From an uncultured Clostridia bacterium (GTDB taxonomy: Bacteria > Bacillota > Clostridia > Christensenellales > CAG-138): a stretch of 64,000 bases of DNA. Below the pieces are notes generated by a model that saw only the letters and a list, made by a program, of their open reading frames with translations, searched no databases and was not told the origin of the DNA. The position numbers and the translations under genes were made by a program. Shown piece by piece: positions 8,147 to 17,299 of the stretch. How positions within the stretch are numbered: position 1 is the stretch's first letter; each line of letters opens with the position of its first letter. The DNA is taken from assembly GCA_947168855.1 (NCBI GenBank), contig CAMVNO010000004.1:124001-188000 (forward strand), written 5' to 3'.

Positions 8147-9712
8147 ATGGCACAGTACAAGTTTTCCGGCGGAGACGCGCTGGCGCGCGCCGTAGAACGG
8201 ATTTACGCAAACAACGGCGGCTCGGAATACGGCTTCGAGCCGATGAACCTGTATGACGGCGACCGCGCGGTGGGTCTTGTGAAACCCGGCGACGGCGTGA
8301 TCTTCTGCTGCCGCAGAGGCGAGCGCGAAACCGAGCTCACCGACGCGTTCACCGATCCGAACTTCAAGGGCTTCGAGCGCACGATGATCGATCCTTTGGA
8401 TTTCGTCATCCTCACCATGTACAGCGAGCGCTACACCTATTTGCCGATCGCCTTTGCGCCGAGCAAGGTGCAGAAGACGCTCGCCGAAGTGCTCGCCGCA
8501 AACGGAAAGACGCAGATGCACCTTGCGGAGAGCGAGAAGTTTGCGCACGTGACGTTCTTCTTCAACGGCGGCAATCAGATCCCGTTCGACGGCGAAGACG
8601 ACATCCGGATCCCTTCTCCGAAAGGCGTGCCGTTCGAGACCGTGCCGGAGCTGAGACTGCCGGACGTGGCGAAGACCCTGTGCGAAGGCGTCGACAAGGG
8701 CTATGATTTCATCGTCACAAACTTTGCAAACGGCGACGTCATCGGGCACACGTCCTCCGATTCCGCGAAGCCCATTGCCTGCGAAGCGATCAGCCGCTAC
8801 GTCGGCAAGGTCGTCAGCCATGCGCGGGAAAAGGGCTACACGGTGCTCGTCACCGCGGATCACGGCAATATCGAAGTCCTGCACACGCCCGAGGGCAAGC
8901 CGCATGTTTCGCATACGACCAATCTCGTCGCCTGCGTTGCGCTCGGCGAGGGCACGGAGCAGCTGAAGGATTCCGGCAAGCTCTGCGACGTTGCGCCGAC
9001 GATCCTCTCCGCGATGGGGCTCGAGCAGCCCGCGGAAATGACCGGATCCCCGCTGTTCCGCTTCGGACACGCCGGCAAGGTGCTGCTTTTGATCTGCGAC
9101 GGCTGGGGACTGGACAAGCCGACCGACAACAACCCGATCTTCACGGCGCCGACGCCGGAGTGGGATATGCTTCTCTCTAATTACCCCTATGCAAAGCTCG
9201 AGGCGTCCGGTCCCGCGGTCGGACTGAAGGAGGGCAAAACGGGTAATTCCGAGGCGGGGCATATCAACCTCGGCTCGGGGCGCGTGGTGCTGCAGGACGA
9301 CGTACGGCTTGACAACGCCATGAAGGACGGCTCGTTTGCCGAAAACCCGGTATTCTTAAAGACTCTCGAAACCGTCAAGGAACGCGGCACTGCGCTGCAC
9401 CTTTTCGCGCTGCTCACCAAGAAGTCCTCGCACGGGTCGATCGACTATCCGCTGGCGCTTCTGGACATGGCGAAGAAGGCGGGGGTAAAGGACGTTTATG
9501 TACACGTCATCTTCGACGGACGTTCCACGGAGCCCGGCAGCGCGCCGGCGCTTTTGCGGGAATTCGGCGAAACGATGGAGCAGAAGGGCGTCGGACTCAT
9601 CGTGTCCGGCGTCGGCAGAGGCGTCGCGCTTGACCGCGATCAGAACTGGGCAAAAATACAGCGCACCTATGCGTCGCTCGTCGAGGGCAAGGGCGCGCCG
9701 TACTGCGAATAA
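8147..9712 (+). CDS. Circularly permuted cofactor-independent phosphoglycerate mutase-like protein
   Basis: A 521-aa alkaline-phosphatase-superfamily protein related to GpmI, with its halves swapped. Residues 1-305 correspond to the C-terminal half of GpmI (GDGVIF, SEKFAHVTFFFNGG, NFANGDVIGHT, TADHGN at 236-241, PHVSHT, ending at EMTGSPLF). Residues 310-521 correspond to the N-terminal part (LLLICDGWGL, TGNSEAGHINLGSGR with nucleophile Ser368, DGRSTEP, DRDQNW). All predicted metal ligands remain: Asp318, Ser368, Asp238, His239 and the GDxxGH and SHT histidines. Two substrate loops differ from canonical GpmI: FRxDR is CRRGER, and DGRD is DGRS. It should interconvert 3- and 2-phosphoglycerate or act on a related phosphoester. 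GAPDH and PGK lie downstream in the same operon. Confidence 0.85.
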   Translation: MAQYKFSGGDALARAVERIYANNGGSEYGFEPMNLYDGDRAVGLVKPGDGVIFCCRRGERETELTDAFTDPNFKGFERTMIDPLDFVILTMYSERYTYLPIAFAPSKVQKTLAEVLAANGKTQMHLAESEKFAHVTFFFNGGNQIPFDGEDDIRIPSPKGVPFETVPELRLPDVAKTLCEGVDKGYDFIVTNFANGDVIGHTSSDSAKPIACEAISRYVGKVVSHAREKGYTVLVTADHGNIEVLHTPEGKPHVSHTTNLVACVALGEGTEQLKDSGKLCDVAPTILSAMGLEQPAEMTGSPLFRFGHAGKVLLLICDGWGLDKPTDNNPIFTAPTPEWDMLLSNYPYAKLEASGPAVGLKEGKTGNSEAGHINLGSGRVVLQDDVRLDNAMKDGSFAENPVFLKTLETVKERGTALHLFALLTKKSSHGSIDYPLALLDMAKKAGVKDVYVHVIFDGRSTEPGSAPALLREFGETMEQKGVGLIVSGVGRGVALDRDQNWAKIQRTYASLVEGKGAPYCE

Positions 9713-9742
9713 AGGATTCCAATTCATTTCAGGAGGTATTTT

Positions 9743-10756
9743 ATGGTAAATGTCGGTATCATCGGCGCGGGCCGCATCGGACAGGTCCACGCAAAGAGCA
9801 TTCTTACGGGCGTGCCGGACGCGAAGATCGTCGCGCTTGCGGACCCCTATATGAAGCCCGAAGTCGCCGCATGGGCAAAGTCCGTCGGCATCGAAAACGT
9901 CTGCGCGGACTATCACGAGATCCTGAATGATCCGCGCATCGACGCCGTTCTGATCTGCGCGCCGACCGATCAGCACGCGCAGCTCTCGCTCGAAGCGATC
10001 GCTGCGGGCAAGCACATCTTCTGCGAAAAGCCGATCGACCAGAGCATTGCAAAGATCGAAGAGGTTAAGGCGGCGCTTGCCGCAAGCCCAAAGAAGCTCG
10101 TCTATCAGGTCGGATTCAATCGACGTTACGATCACAACTACCGTGCAATGCGCAAGGCGATCGAGGACGGCAAGATCGGCGAGGTGCAGTTCGTCCGCAT
10201 TTCGTCCCGCGATCCGGAGCCCCCACCCGCCAAGTACGTTGCGGTGTCCGGCGGCATCTTTATGGACATGATGATCCACGACCTCGACATGGTGCGCTAT
10301 CTCTCCGGTCAGGAGATCGTCGAACTGTATGCGCAGGGCGCGTGCCTGATCGATCCCGCGATCGGCGAAGCGGGCGACGTGGACACGGCGACGATCACGC
10401 TGAAGCTAAGTAACGGCGCGCTTGCGACGATCGACGGGTCCCGCAAAGCGGTGTACGGCTACGATCAGCGCGGCGAGGTGTTCGGTTCAAAGGGCTGCGT
10501 GATGAACGCAAACGACAGTGAATCCAACATTGTCCTGTCCACGGTGGACGGCGTGACCGGTGAAAAGCCGCTGTGGTTCTTCCTCGAGCGCTACATGGGC
10601 TCGTATCAGGCGGAGGTCCGCGAGTTCATCGACTGCGTGAAGAACGGCAAGGATCCGTGGGTCGGCATCGAAGACGGACTTCTGTCCATCAAGCTGGCGC
10701 TCGCATGCAGCAAGTCTCTCAAAGAAAACCGTCCCGTCCGGATCGACGAAATTTGA
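9743..10756 (+). CDS. iolG: Inositol 2-dehydrogenase (Gfo/Idh/MocA family)
   Basis: A 337-aa NAD(P)-dependent dehydrogenase. The N-terminal Rossmann motif GIIGAGRIG (5-13) and the catalytic EKPID Lys are clear. GGIFMDMMIHDLDM carries the Asp and His of the IolG active site. Length is normal for IolG. It oxidises myo-inositol or an isomer to 2-keto-inositol, the first step of the inositol pathway. Start ATG follows CAGGAGG. IolE, IolB and IolD in the same operon support the assignment, although Gfo/Idh proteins are versatile and other polyol substrates are possible. Confidence 0.75.
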   Translation: MVNVGIIGAGRIGQVHAKSILTGVPDAKIVALADPYMKPEVAAWAKSVGIENVCADYHEILNDPRIDAVLICAPTDQHAQLSLEAIAAGKHIFCEKPIDQSIAKIEEVKAALAASPKKLVYQVGFNRRYDHNYRAMRKAIEDGKIGEVQFVRISSRDPEPPPAKYVAVSGGIFMDMMIHDLDMVRYLSGQEIVELYAQGACLIDPAIGEAGDVDTATITLKLSNGALATIDGSRKAVYGYDQRGEVFGSKGCVMNANDSESNIVLSTVDGVTGEKPLWFFLERYMGSYQAEVREFIDCVKNGKDPWVGIEDGLLSIKLALACSKSLKENRPVRIDEI

Positions 10757-10771
10757 AAAAGGAGCACACCT

Positions 10772-11836
10772 ATGGCAAAAATCAGAGTCGGTGTCGCCGG
10801 TTACGGCACCATCGGTCAGCGTCTGGCTGACGGCGTCGCCCTGCAGGGCGATATGGAACTCGTGGGCATCGCGGACCTTGCGCCTACGCTTGCGATCCGC
10901 GCGCTGCGCGAAAACGATATGATCGGCGCAAACGACGTGAAGTACAACCTGTACCTCGTCGACGGCGCGGACAAAGAAGCGTTCGACCGCTATGATATCC
11001 CGGTTGCGGGTACGTTCGAGGAACTGTGTAAAAGCGTCGATATCATGCTCGATTCCTCGCCGGGCGGCGTCGGCGCAAAGAATAAAGAGCTCTATCAGAA
11101 GGTCGGCGTCAAGGCGATCTTCCAGGGCGGCGAAAAGAACTCCGTCGCGGACGTGTTCTTCCACGGCTATGCGAACTATGAAAAGGGCGTCGGTCAGGAC
11201 TACCTGAAGCTCACGAGCTGCAACACCACCGGTCTCATCCGTACCGTCGACTGCCTCGATCGCGAGATCGGCATCGAAAAGGTCGCGATCACGATCATCC
11301 GCCGCGTTGCGGATCCGGGCGATTATCACCGCGGTCTTACGAACGCGCTGCAGATCGACAAGGCGCCGTCGCACCAGGCGGTCGACCTGATGACGATCAT
11401 GCCGCACGTCGAAGCGACGGGCATCCTCGTGCATACGCCGGTCACGCACGGACACATCATCACCGTGCTCGCAACCGCCAAGGACGGCAAAAAGATCACG
11501 CGCGAGATGGCGCTCGAGGCGTTCCGGAAGCACCCGCGCATCCGCACCGTCACGATCGACGAGGGCTTCAAGGGCAACGCGAGTCTTTTCAAGTACGCGC
11601 GCGACCTCGGCAACCGCCGCGGCGACATGTACGAGATCGGACTCTGGGAGGACAGCATCGTCGAGAGCGGCAACGACATCATGTACGCGATCAACATTCC
11701 GCAGGAGAGCGTGACGATCCCCGAAACGATCGACGCGATCCGCGCCGCAATGAAGATGCAGCTCACCCGCGAGGAAGGCACCGCAAAGACCAACGAATAT
11801 CTGAAGATCGGTCGGTTCAAGAAACTGCAGAAATAA
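10772..11836 (+). CDS. gap: Type II (archaeal-type) glyceraldehyde-3-phosphate dehydrogenase
   Basis: A 354-aa protein of the class otherwise typical of Archaea. It has the N-terminal GYGTIGQR nucleotide-binding loop, the IFQGGEK segment and the catalytic cysteine motif SCNTTGL around residue 149. The C-terminal NIPQESVTIPETIDAIRA block also matches archaeal GAPDH and not the bacterial GapA fold. It should oxidise glyceraldehyde 3-phosphate to 1,3-bisphosphoglycerate, usually with dual NAD/NADP use in this class. It is followed 14 bases later by phosphoglycerate kinase, a natural metabolic pair. A second, bacterial-type GAPDH elsewhere in the genome is likely but cannot be seen here. Confidence 0.85.
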   Translation: MAKIRVGVAGYGTIGQRLADGVALQGDMELVGIADLAPTLAIRALRENDMIGANDVKYNLYLVDGADKEAFDRYDIPVAGTFEELCKSVDIMLDSSPGGVGAKNKELYQKVGVKAIFQGGEKNSVADVFFHGYANYEKGVGQDYLKLTSCNTTGLIRTVDCLDREIGIEKVAITIIRRVADPGDYHRGLTNALQIDKAPSHQAVDLMTIMPHVEATGILVHTPVTHGHIITVLATAKDGKKITREMALEAFRKHPRIRTVTIDEGFKGNASLFKYARDLGNRRGDMYEIGLWEDSIVESGNDIMYAINIPQESVTIPETIDAIRAAMKMQLTREEGTAKTNEYLKIGRFKKLQK

Positions 11837-11850
11837 CAGAGAGGTTCAAC

Positions 11851-13116
11851 ATGCGATTCGGGATCAGAACGCTGGACGAACTCGAGGTACGCGGCAAAAC
11901 GGTCCTTTGCCGTGTGGATATCAATCAGCCCGTGGATCGTGATGCGGGGACGCTGAAAAGCATCAACCGCATCACGGCCTGCGTGCCGACGATCCGCGAG
12001 CTCAGCGAAAAAGGCGCCAGAGTCGTCCTGCTGGCGCATCAGGGCAGCGATATCGAGTACAAAAACTTTTATACGACAAGGCCGCATGCGGCGATCCTTT
12101 CCTCACTTCTCGGAAAAGAAGTGCAGTGGATCGACGACGTTTGCGGTCCCGCGGCAAGGCAAGCCATTCGCGATCTAAAGGATGGCGATGTTTTGCTTTT
12201 GGACAACGTACGATTTGTCGCCGAGGAGCAGACGCTGTTTGAAAAGAACCTGCGGCTCACGCACGAGCAGCAGGCAAAGACGCTGCTTGTAGAGAAGCTC
12301 GCGCCGCTTGCGGACCTGTATGTGTGCGACGCCTTTGCCGCGGCGCACCGCGATCAGCCGAGTCTGTGCGGGTTCGAGCAGGTGCTTCCCTCTGCGATGG
12401 GGCGGCTGTTTGAGAAGGAATACTGCACCGTATCGTCGGTCATGGAAAACCCGGAACGTCCGTGCGTGTTTGCGCTGGGCGGCGCGAAGATCGCCGACGC
12501 ATTTCAGATGATGCAGACGGTTCTCGAACGCGGGATCGCCGACACGATCCTCACCGGCGGCCTGGTTGCGAACATCTTTTTGATCGCGCTCGGACATGAG
12601 ATCGGCCGCGGCAGCCGCGCGTTCATTGTGAAATCAAACTATACGGAGTTTTTTGATCGCGCAAAGGAGCTCTACCGGCAGTTCGGCGAGCGAATCCGTC
12701 TGCCGGAGGACCTTGCGTGGGTCGAGAACGGCGAACGGCGCGAGGCGTCGGTTTTCCTGATGCCGGAGGACGTATCCGCCGTCGACGTCGGGCATGCGAC
12801 CGCCGAGGCATACCGGACCTGCATCCTTTCCGCAAAGACGGTGTTTGTCAACGGTCCGATGGGCGTCTTTGAACAGGAGCCGAGCGAATACGGCACTAAG
12901 GCGCTTTGGCAGGCGCTTGCCGATACCGAGGGCTTTACGGTGCTCGGCGGCGGCGACAGCATCACGGCGACCGAAAAATACAAGCTGACCGGCAAAATCG
13001 GCTATATCTGCACCGGCGGCGGCGCGCTGATCCGCTTTTTGAGCGGCGAAGAGCTCCCCGTCGTCAAAGCGCTGCGGCACGGATCGACCCTGCCGCTTCC
13101 GGAGGAACAGGCATGA
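11851..13116 (+). CDS. pgk: Phosphoglycerate kinase
   Basis: A 421-aa PGK that transfers the acyl phosphate of 1,3-bisphosphoglycerate to ADP. Family signatures are present: RVDINQP near the N-terminus, LLDNVRF, GGAKIADAF in the middle, and GGGDSITA and CTGGGALIRFL at the C-terminus. The N-terminal half (VLLAHQGSD instead of LxSHLGRP; DAFAAAHRDQPSLCG) looks closer to archaeal PGKs than to the usual bacterial enzyme, matching the archaeal-type GAPDH beside it. Its stop overlaps the LarA start (ATGA), so translation is probably coupled. Confidence 0.85.
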   Translation: MRFGIRTLDELEVRGKTVLCRVDINQPVDRDAGTLKSINRITACVPTIRELSEKGARVVLLAHQGSDIEYKNFYTTRPHAAILSSLLGKEVQWIDDVCGPAARQAIRDLKDGDVLLLDNVRFVAEEQTLFEKNLRLTHEQQAKTLLVEKLAPLADLYVCDAFAAAHRDQPSLCGFEQVLPSAMGRLFEKEYCTVSSVMENPERPCVFALGGAKIADAFQMMQTVLERGIADTILTGGLVANIFLIALGHEIGRGSRAFIVKSNYTEFFDRAKELYRQFGERIRLPEDLAWVENGERREASVFLMPEDVSAVDVGHATAEAYRTCILSAKTVFVNGPMGVFEQEPSEYGTKALWQALADTEGFTVLGGGDSITATEKYKLTGKIGYICTGGGALIRFLSGEELPVVKALRHGSTLPLPEEQA

Positions 13117-14363
13117 AACTGCGTTTCGGATTCGGCACGGGCTTTCAGGAAGTCGAGGTGCCGGACAAAAACCTGATCGCGGAGCTGCACGCCAACGACG
13201 TTCCCGCGGAGCTGACCGGCGAAGCGGAGGTCAAACGCGCGCTTTTAGAGCCGATCGGCTCTCCGCGCTTAAAGGACATTGTGCGCCCGGGCGAGAAGAT
13301 CGCGATCATCACAAGCGATATCACGCGTCCGATGCCGACCTTTAAGGTCATGCCCGCGCTTTTGGATGAGCTGTACGCGGGCGGCGTCAGAAAAGAGGAC
13401 GTCACGCTCGTGTTTGCACTCGGCAGCCACCGCAAACATACCGAGGCGGAGCAGAAAAAGCTCGCGGGGGAACGCGCATGGAATGAAATCAAATGCGTGG
13501 ACAGCGATCCGGACGACTGCGTGCATTACGGAACGACCTCGCGCGGCACACCGGTGGACATCACCCGCGTCGTGGCGGAAGCGGATCGCAGAATTTGCCT
13601 CGGCAACATCGAATACCACTACTTCGCCGGATATTCCGGCGGCGCAAAAGCGATCATGCCGGGCGTATCGACGCGCGCGGCGATCCAGGCAAACCACAGC
13701 CGCATGGTGCTGCCGGAGGCAAAGGCGGGCGCTCTGGAAACGAATCCTTTGAGAATGGACATTGAGGAAGCGGGCGCCATGGTCGGCATCGACTTCATTG
13801 TGAACGTGGTGCTGTCCGAGCACAAGGAGATCCTGAAAGCCGTTGCGGGCGACGCAACGGAAGCGCACCGCGCGGGCTGCCGCTTTTTGGACCGGCTGTA
13901 CCGAAAGGAGCTCAAGGAGCCTGCGGACATCGTGCTGGTGTCGCAGGGCGGAGCGCCGAAGGACCTGAATCTCTATCAGACGCAAAAGGCGCTGGACAAC
14001 GCGAAGCACGCGGTTAAAGACGGCGGCGTGATCATCCTGATCGGCTCCTGCAAGGAGGGGCTCGGCGAAAAAACGTTTGAGCAGTGGATGACCGAAGCGG
14101 ATTCGGCGCACAGCCTAATCGAACGGATCGGACGCGAATTCAAACTCGGCGGACATAAGGCGGCGGCGATCGCCATGGTGCTCGAACGCGCGGAGGTCGA
14201 TCTTGTATCGGAGCTGGACGACGATTTCGTCCGCTCGATCTTCCTCAAACCGTACAAAACCGCGCAGGAAGCGTTCGATCACGCGTTTTCAAAGCTCGGT
14301 CCGGACGCAAGGGTTCTGGCTATGCCGTACGGCGGCTCGACGCTGCCGACCGTGGTACAATAA
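13113..14363 (+). CDS. larA: LarA-family (nickel-dependent lactate racemase-like) protein
   Basis: A 416-aa protein of LarA type. ITSDITRPMP, GSHRKHT, GNIEYHYFAGYSGGAKAIMPG and ANHSRM are family motifs; the Lys in GGAKA is the expected attachment site of the nickel-pincer cofactor and the nearby histidines are nickel or catalytic residues. LarA homologues racemise lactate or other 2-hydroxy acids, so the substrate may be a sugar acid rather than lactate. The LarB/LarC/LarE cofactor genes are not in the window. The start at 13113 overlaps the pgk stop, with GGAGGAAC just upstream. Confidence 0.75.
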   Translation: MKLRFGFGTGFQEVEVPDKNLIAELHANDVPAELTGEAEVKRALLEPIGSPRLKDIVRPGEKIAIITSDITRPMPTFKVMPALLDELYAGGVRKEDVTLVFALGSHRKHTEAEQKKLAGERAWNEIKCVDSDPDDCVHYGTTSRGTPVDITRVVAEADRRICLGNIEYHYFAGYSGGAKAIMPGVSTRAAIQANHSRMVLPEAKAGALETNPLRMDIEEAGAMVGIDFIVNVVLSEHKEILKAVAGDATEAHRAGCRFLDRLYRKELKEPADIVLVSQGGAPKDLNLYQTQKALDNAKHAVKDGGVIILIGSCKEGLGEKTFEQWMTEADSAHSLIERIGREFKLGGHKAAAIAMVLERAEVDLVSELDDDFVRSIFLKPYKTAQEAFDHAFSKLGPDARVLAMPYGGSTLPTVVQ

Positions 14364-14387
14364 GATTACAGAAGCAAGGAGATACAT

Positions 14388-15560
14388 ATGGATTACGCAA
14401 AAGAATCGCTCCGTCTGCACGGAGAATGGAAGGGCAAGATTGAGGTCATCGCAACGGTTCCCGTGGCGACCAAGGAGGATCTGAGCCTTGCCTACACCCC
14501 CGGCGTGGCGCAGCCGTGTCTGGAGATCCAGAAGGACATCAACAAGAGCTATGAGCTCACCCGCCGTCATAACCTCTGCGCGGTCATCACCGACGGCAGC
14601 GCGGTGCTGGGTCTCGGCGACATCGGTCCCGAAGCCGGCATGCCGGTCATGGAAGGCAAGTGCGTGCTCTTCAAGTCGTTCGGCAACGTCGACGCGTTCC
14701 CGCTGTGCATCAAGACGCACGACGTGGACGAGTTCGTCAACGCGGTGTATCTGCTCTCCGGATCTTTCGGCGGCATCAATCTTGAGGACATCTCGGCGCC
14801 CCGCTGCTTTGAGATCGAACGCAAGCTCAAGGAAAAGTGCGACATCCCGATCTTCCACGACGATCAGCACGGCACCGCGGTTATCACGCTTGCGGGACTT
14901 ACCAATGCGCTGAAAGTCGTCGGCAAGAAGAAGGAAGACGTCAAGGTCGTCACAAGCGGCGCAGGCGCGGCGGCGGTCTCGATCGTGAAGCTGCTGCTTT
15001 CCGCGGGCTTTAAAAACGTTACCATGTGCGACCGCAAGGGCGCGATCTACAAGGGCAGGGACGGCCTGAACTGGATCAAGGAAGAGATGGCGGAGGTCAC
15101 GAACCTCGAGCACAAGGCGGGCAGTCTTGCGGACATGCTCGTCGGCGCGGACGTGTTCATCGGCGTTTCGGCGCCCGGCACGGTCACGACCGAAATGGTC
15201 AAGACCATGAACCGCGACGCGATCGTCTTTGCCTGCGCGAACCCGACGCCCGAGATCTTCCCGGACGACGCAAAGGCAGGCGGCGCAAAGGTCATCGCAA
15301 CGGGCAGAAGCGACTACCCGAACCAGATCAACAACGTTCTGGCGTTCCCGGGCATCTTCCGCGGCACGTTCGACGTCCGCGCAAGCGACATCAACGAGGA
15401 GATGAAGATGGCGGCGGCAAAGGCGCTTGCGGACCTCATCTCCCCCGAGGAGCTTTCCCCGGACTACATCATTCCGAAAGCCTTCGACCCGCGCGTGGGC
15501 AAGGCGGTCGCGGCGGCAGTCGCAGAAGCGGCGCGTAAGAGCGGCGTTGCAAGAATCTGA
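14388..15560 (+). CDS. NAD(P)-dependent malic enzyme, short bacterial type
   Basis: A 390-aa malic enzyme that oxidatively decarboxylates malate to pyruvate. SLAYTPGVAQPCL holds the catalytic Tyr. HDDQHGTA contains the metal-binding acidic residues, and VVTSGAGAAAVSIVKLL is the dinucleotide fold. Length fits the short form without the C-terminal phosphotransacetylase-like domain. RBS AAGGAG lies eight bases upstream. Its place in the operon suggests control of the pyruvate/malate node when the substrate of the regulon is used; cofactor preference cannot be read reliably. Confidence 0.85.
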   Translation: MDYAKESLRLHGEWKGKIEVIATVPVATKEDLSLAYTPGVAQPCLEIQKDINKSYELTRRHNLCAVITDGSAVLGLGDIGPEAGMPVMEGKCVLFKSFGNVDAFPLCIKTHDVDEFVNAVYLLSGSFGGINLEDISAPRCFEIERKLKEKCDIPIFHDDQHGTAVITLAGLTNALKVVGKKKEDVKVVTSGAGAAAVSIVKLLLSAGFKNVTMCDRKGAIYKGRDGLNWIKEEMAEVTNLEHKAGSLADMLVGADVFIGVSAPGTVTTEMVKTMNRDAIVFACANPTPEIFPDDAKAGGAKVIATGRSDYPNQINNVLAFPGIFRGTFDVRASDINEEMKMAAAKALADLISPEELSPDYIIPKAFDPRVGKAVAAAVAEAARKSGVARI

Positions 15561-15573
15561 AAGGAGAACAACC

Positions 15574-16482
15574 ATGGCAATGTTTGATTCGGAAAAAGTG
15601 AAACTGGGCATCGCCCCGATCGGCTGGTGCAACGACGACATGCCGGAGCTCGGCGCGGAGAATACGTTCCGTCAGACCGTCAGCGAAATGGCGCTGGCGG
15701 GCTTTACGGGCTGCGAGATCGGCAACAAATATCCGAAGGATCCGAAGGAGCTCAAGTGGGAGCTGGATCTGCGCGGCATGCGCATCGCAAGCCGCTGGTT
15801 CTCGTCGTTTTTGCTGACAAAGCCGCTTGAAGAAAATATCGCGGACTTTACAAGGGAGCTCGATTTCCTTGCCGCCGTCGGCGCGAACCGCATCAACGTT
15901 TCGGAACAGAGTTATTCGATTCAGGGTCAGGTCGATACGCCGATCCTGACCGGAAGCCACAAGCCCGTCATGAACGACGCGGGCTGGGAGCGCTTCACAA
16001 AAGGGCTTGACGCGCTCGGCAAGATCGCGTATGAGCGCGGCTTCAAGCTGTGCTTCCACCATCACATGGGCACCGTCGTGCAGACCGCCGAGGAGACCGA
16101 TCGCATGATGGCGAACACCGACCCGCGCTACGTCTTCCTGTGTTACGACACCGGTCACTTTACCTTTGCGGGCGAGGATCCGCTTTCGATGCTGAAAAAG
16201 TACGTCGATCGCGTGGGGCATGTGCATCTCAAAGACATGCGCCTTCCGATCGTGCAGCTTGTGCGGGAAAACGACTGGAGTTTTTTGACCGCGGTCCGCA
16301 ACGGCGCGTTCACCGTGCCGGGCGACGGCGACGTGGACTTCGATCCCGTGTTCAAGGTCCTCTCCGACGCGCACTACGAGGGTTGGCTTTTAGTGGAAGC
16401 GGAACAGGATCCCGCAAAGGCGAATCCGCTGGAATATGCGATCAAAGGCCGCCGTTATATCAAAGAGCACACCGGACTGTAA
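15574..16482 (+). CDS. iolE: Myo-inosose-2 dehydratase
   Basis: A 302-aa TIM-barrel protein of the sugar-phosphate isomerase/epimerase fold. GIAPIGWCNDDMPELG, EMALAGFTGCEIGNKYP, CFHHHMGTVVQT, YDTGHFTFAGED and VEAEQDP match IolE closely, including the metal-binding His/Glu/Asp residues. It dehydrates 2-keto-myo-inositol to 3D-trihydroxycyclohexane-1,2-dione, the step after IolG. RBS AAAGGAG is eight bases upstream of the chosen ATG; longer frames upstream overlap the malic enzyme gene. Confidence 0.85.
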   Translation: MAMFDSEKVKLGIAPIGWCNDDMPELGAENTFRQTVSEMALAGFTGCEIGNKYPKDPKELKWELDLRGMRIASRWFSSFLLTKPLEENIADFTRELDFLAAVGANRINVSEQSYSIQGQVDTPILTGSHKPVMNDAGWERFTKGLDALGKIAYERGFKLCFHHHMGTVVQTAEETDRMMANTDPRYVFLCYDTGHFTFAGEDPLSMLKKYVDRVGHVHLKDMRLPIVQLVRENDWSFLTAVRNGAFTVPGDGDVDFDPVFKVLSDAHYEGWLLVEAEQDPAKANPLEYAIKGRRYIKEHTGL

Positions 16483-16492
16483 GGAGCGAACC

Positions 16493-17284
16493 ATGTATTT
16501 CAAAAAAGAGCCGCAGCGCGGCTACAACGCGTATATCGACACGAAGATCGACGATTACGGGATGCTGATGGACATCGGACTGCTTGTTCTGGAGCCGGGC
16601 GACACATACGTGATCGAGGAGCCGGACAAGGAGACGGCGGTCCTGCTGTTTGCGGGCAAGGTCGTGCTCAGCTGGGCGGGCAAAACCGTCGAAGCGGACC
16701 GGCCCGACTGCTTCCGGTACGAAGGGACCTGCCTGCTGTCGCCGCGCAGAGTGCGCATCGGGATCGAAGCGAAAACGCATGCGGAGCTGTTCATCCAGCA
16801 GACGGACAACGACCGCGATTACGAGCCGGTTCTGTACACGCCGGAAACGGTGCAGGTGCAGCATGCGGGCGCAAACGGCGAGCTGATGGGCTGCATGCGC
16901 CGCGAGATCAAGACGTTCTTCGACTACGACAACGCGCCGTTCTCGAACATGGTGCTGGGCGAGGTGCTGAATTTCCCGGGGCGCTGGTCCAGCTATCCGC
17001 CGCACCATCATCCGCAGCCGGAGGTGTATTTCTATCGGTTCGACCATCCGCAGGGCTTCGGCGCGGGATTCAGTAACGGCGAGATCTACAAGACCGAGCA
17101 CAACGGCATGGCGACGATTGCGCACGGCTTCCATTCGCAGGTCTGCGCGCCGGGCTACGCCATGTGCTATGCGTGGGCGATCCGCCATCTTCCCGGCGAT
17201 CCGTGGAAAAAAACGCGCATCGACGATCCGGAGCACAGCTGGCTCTGGAAGCCGGACGCGAACGAACATATCTTTCAAGCTTGA
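16493..17284 (+). CDS. iolB: 5-deoxy-glucuronate isomerase
   Basis: A 263-aa bicupin protein of the IolB family. The C-terminal cupin has PPHHHPQPEVYFYRFDHPQG, which carries the metal-binding His and Glu residues, and HGFHSQVCAPGYAMCY. It isomerises 5-deoxy-D-glucuronate, the product of IolD, to 2-deoxy-5-keto-gluconate. RBS AAGGAG precedes the ATG closely after the iolE stop. Length is normal for the family. Confidence 0.85.
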   Translation: MYFKKEPQRGYNAYIDTKIDDYGMLMDIGLLVLEPGDTYVIEEPDKETAVLLFAGKVVLSWAGKTVEADRPDCFRYEGTCLLSPRRVRIGIEAKTHAELFIQQTDNDRDYEPVLYTPETVQVQHAGANGELMGCMRREIKTFFDYDNAPFSNMVLGEVLNFPGRWSSYPPHHHPQPEVYFYRFDHPQGFGAGFSNGEIYKTEHNGMATIAHGFHSQVCAPGYAMCYAWAIRHLPGDPWKKTRIDDPEHSWLWKPDANEHIFQA

Positions 17285-17299
17285 ACACAGGAGGGACCT

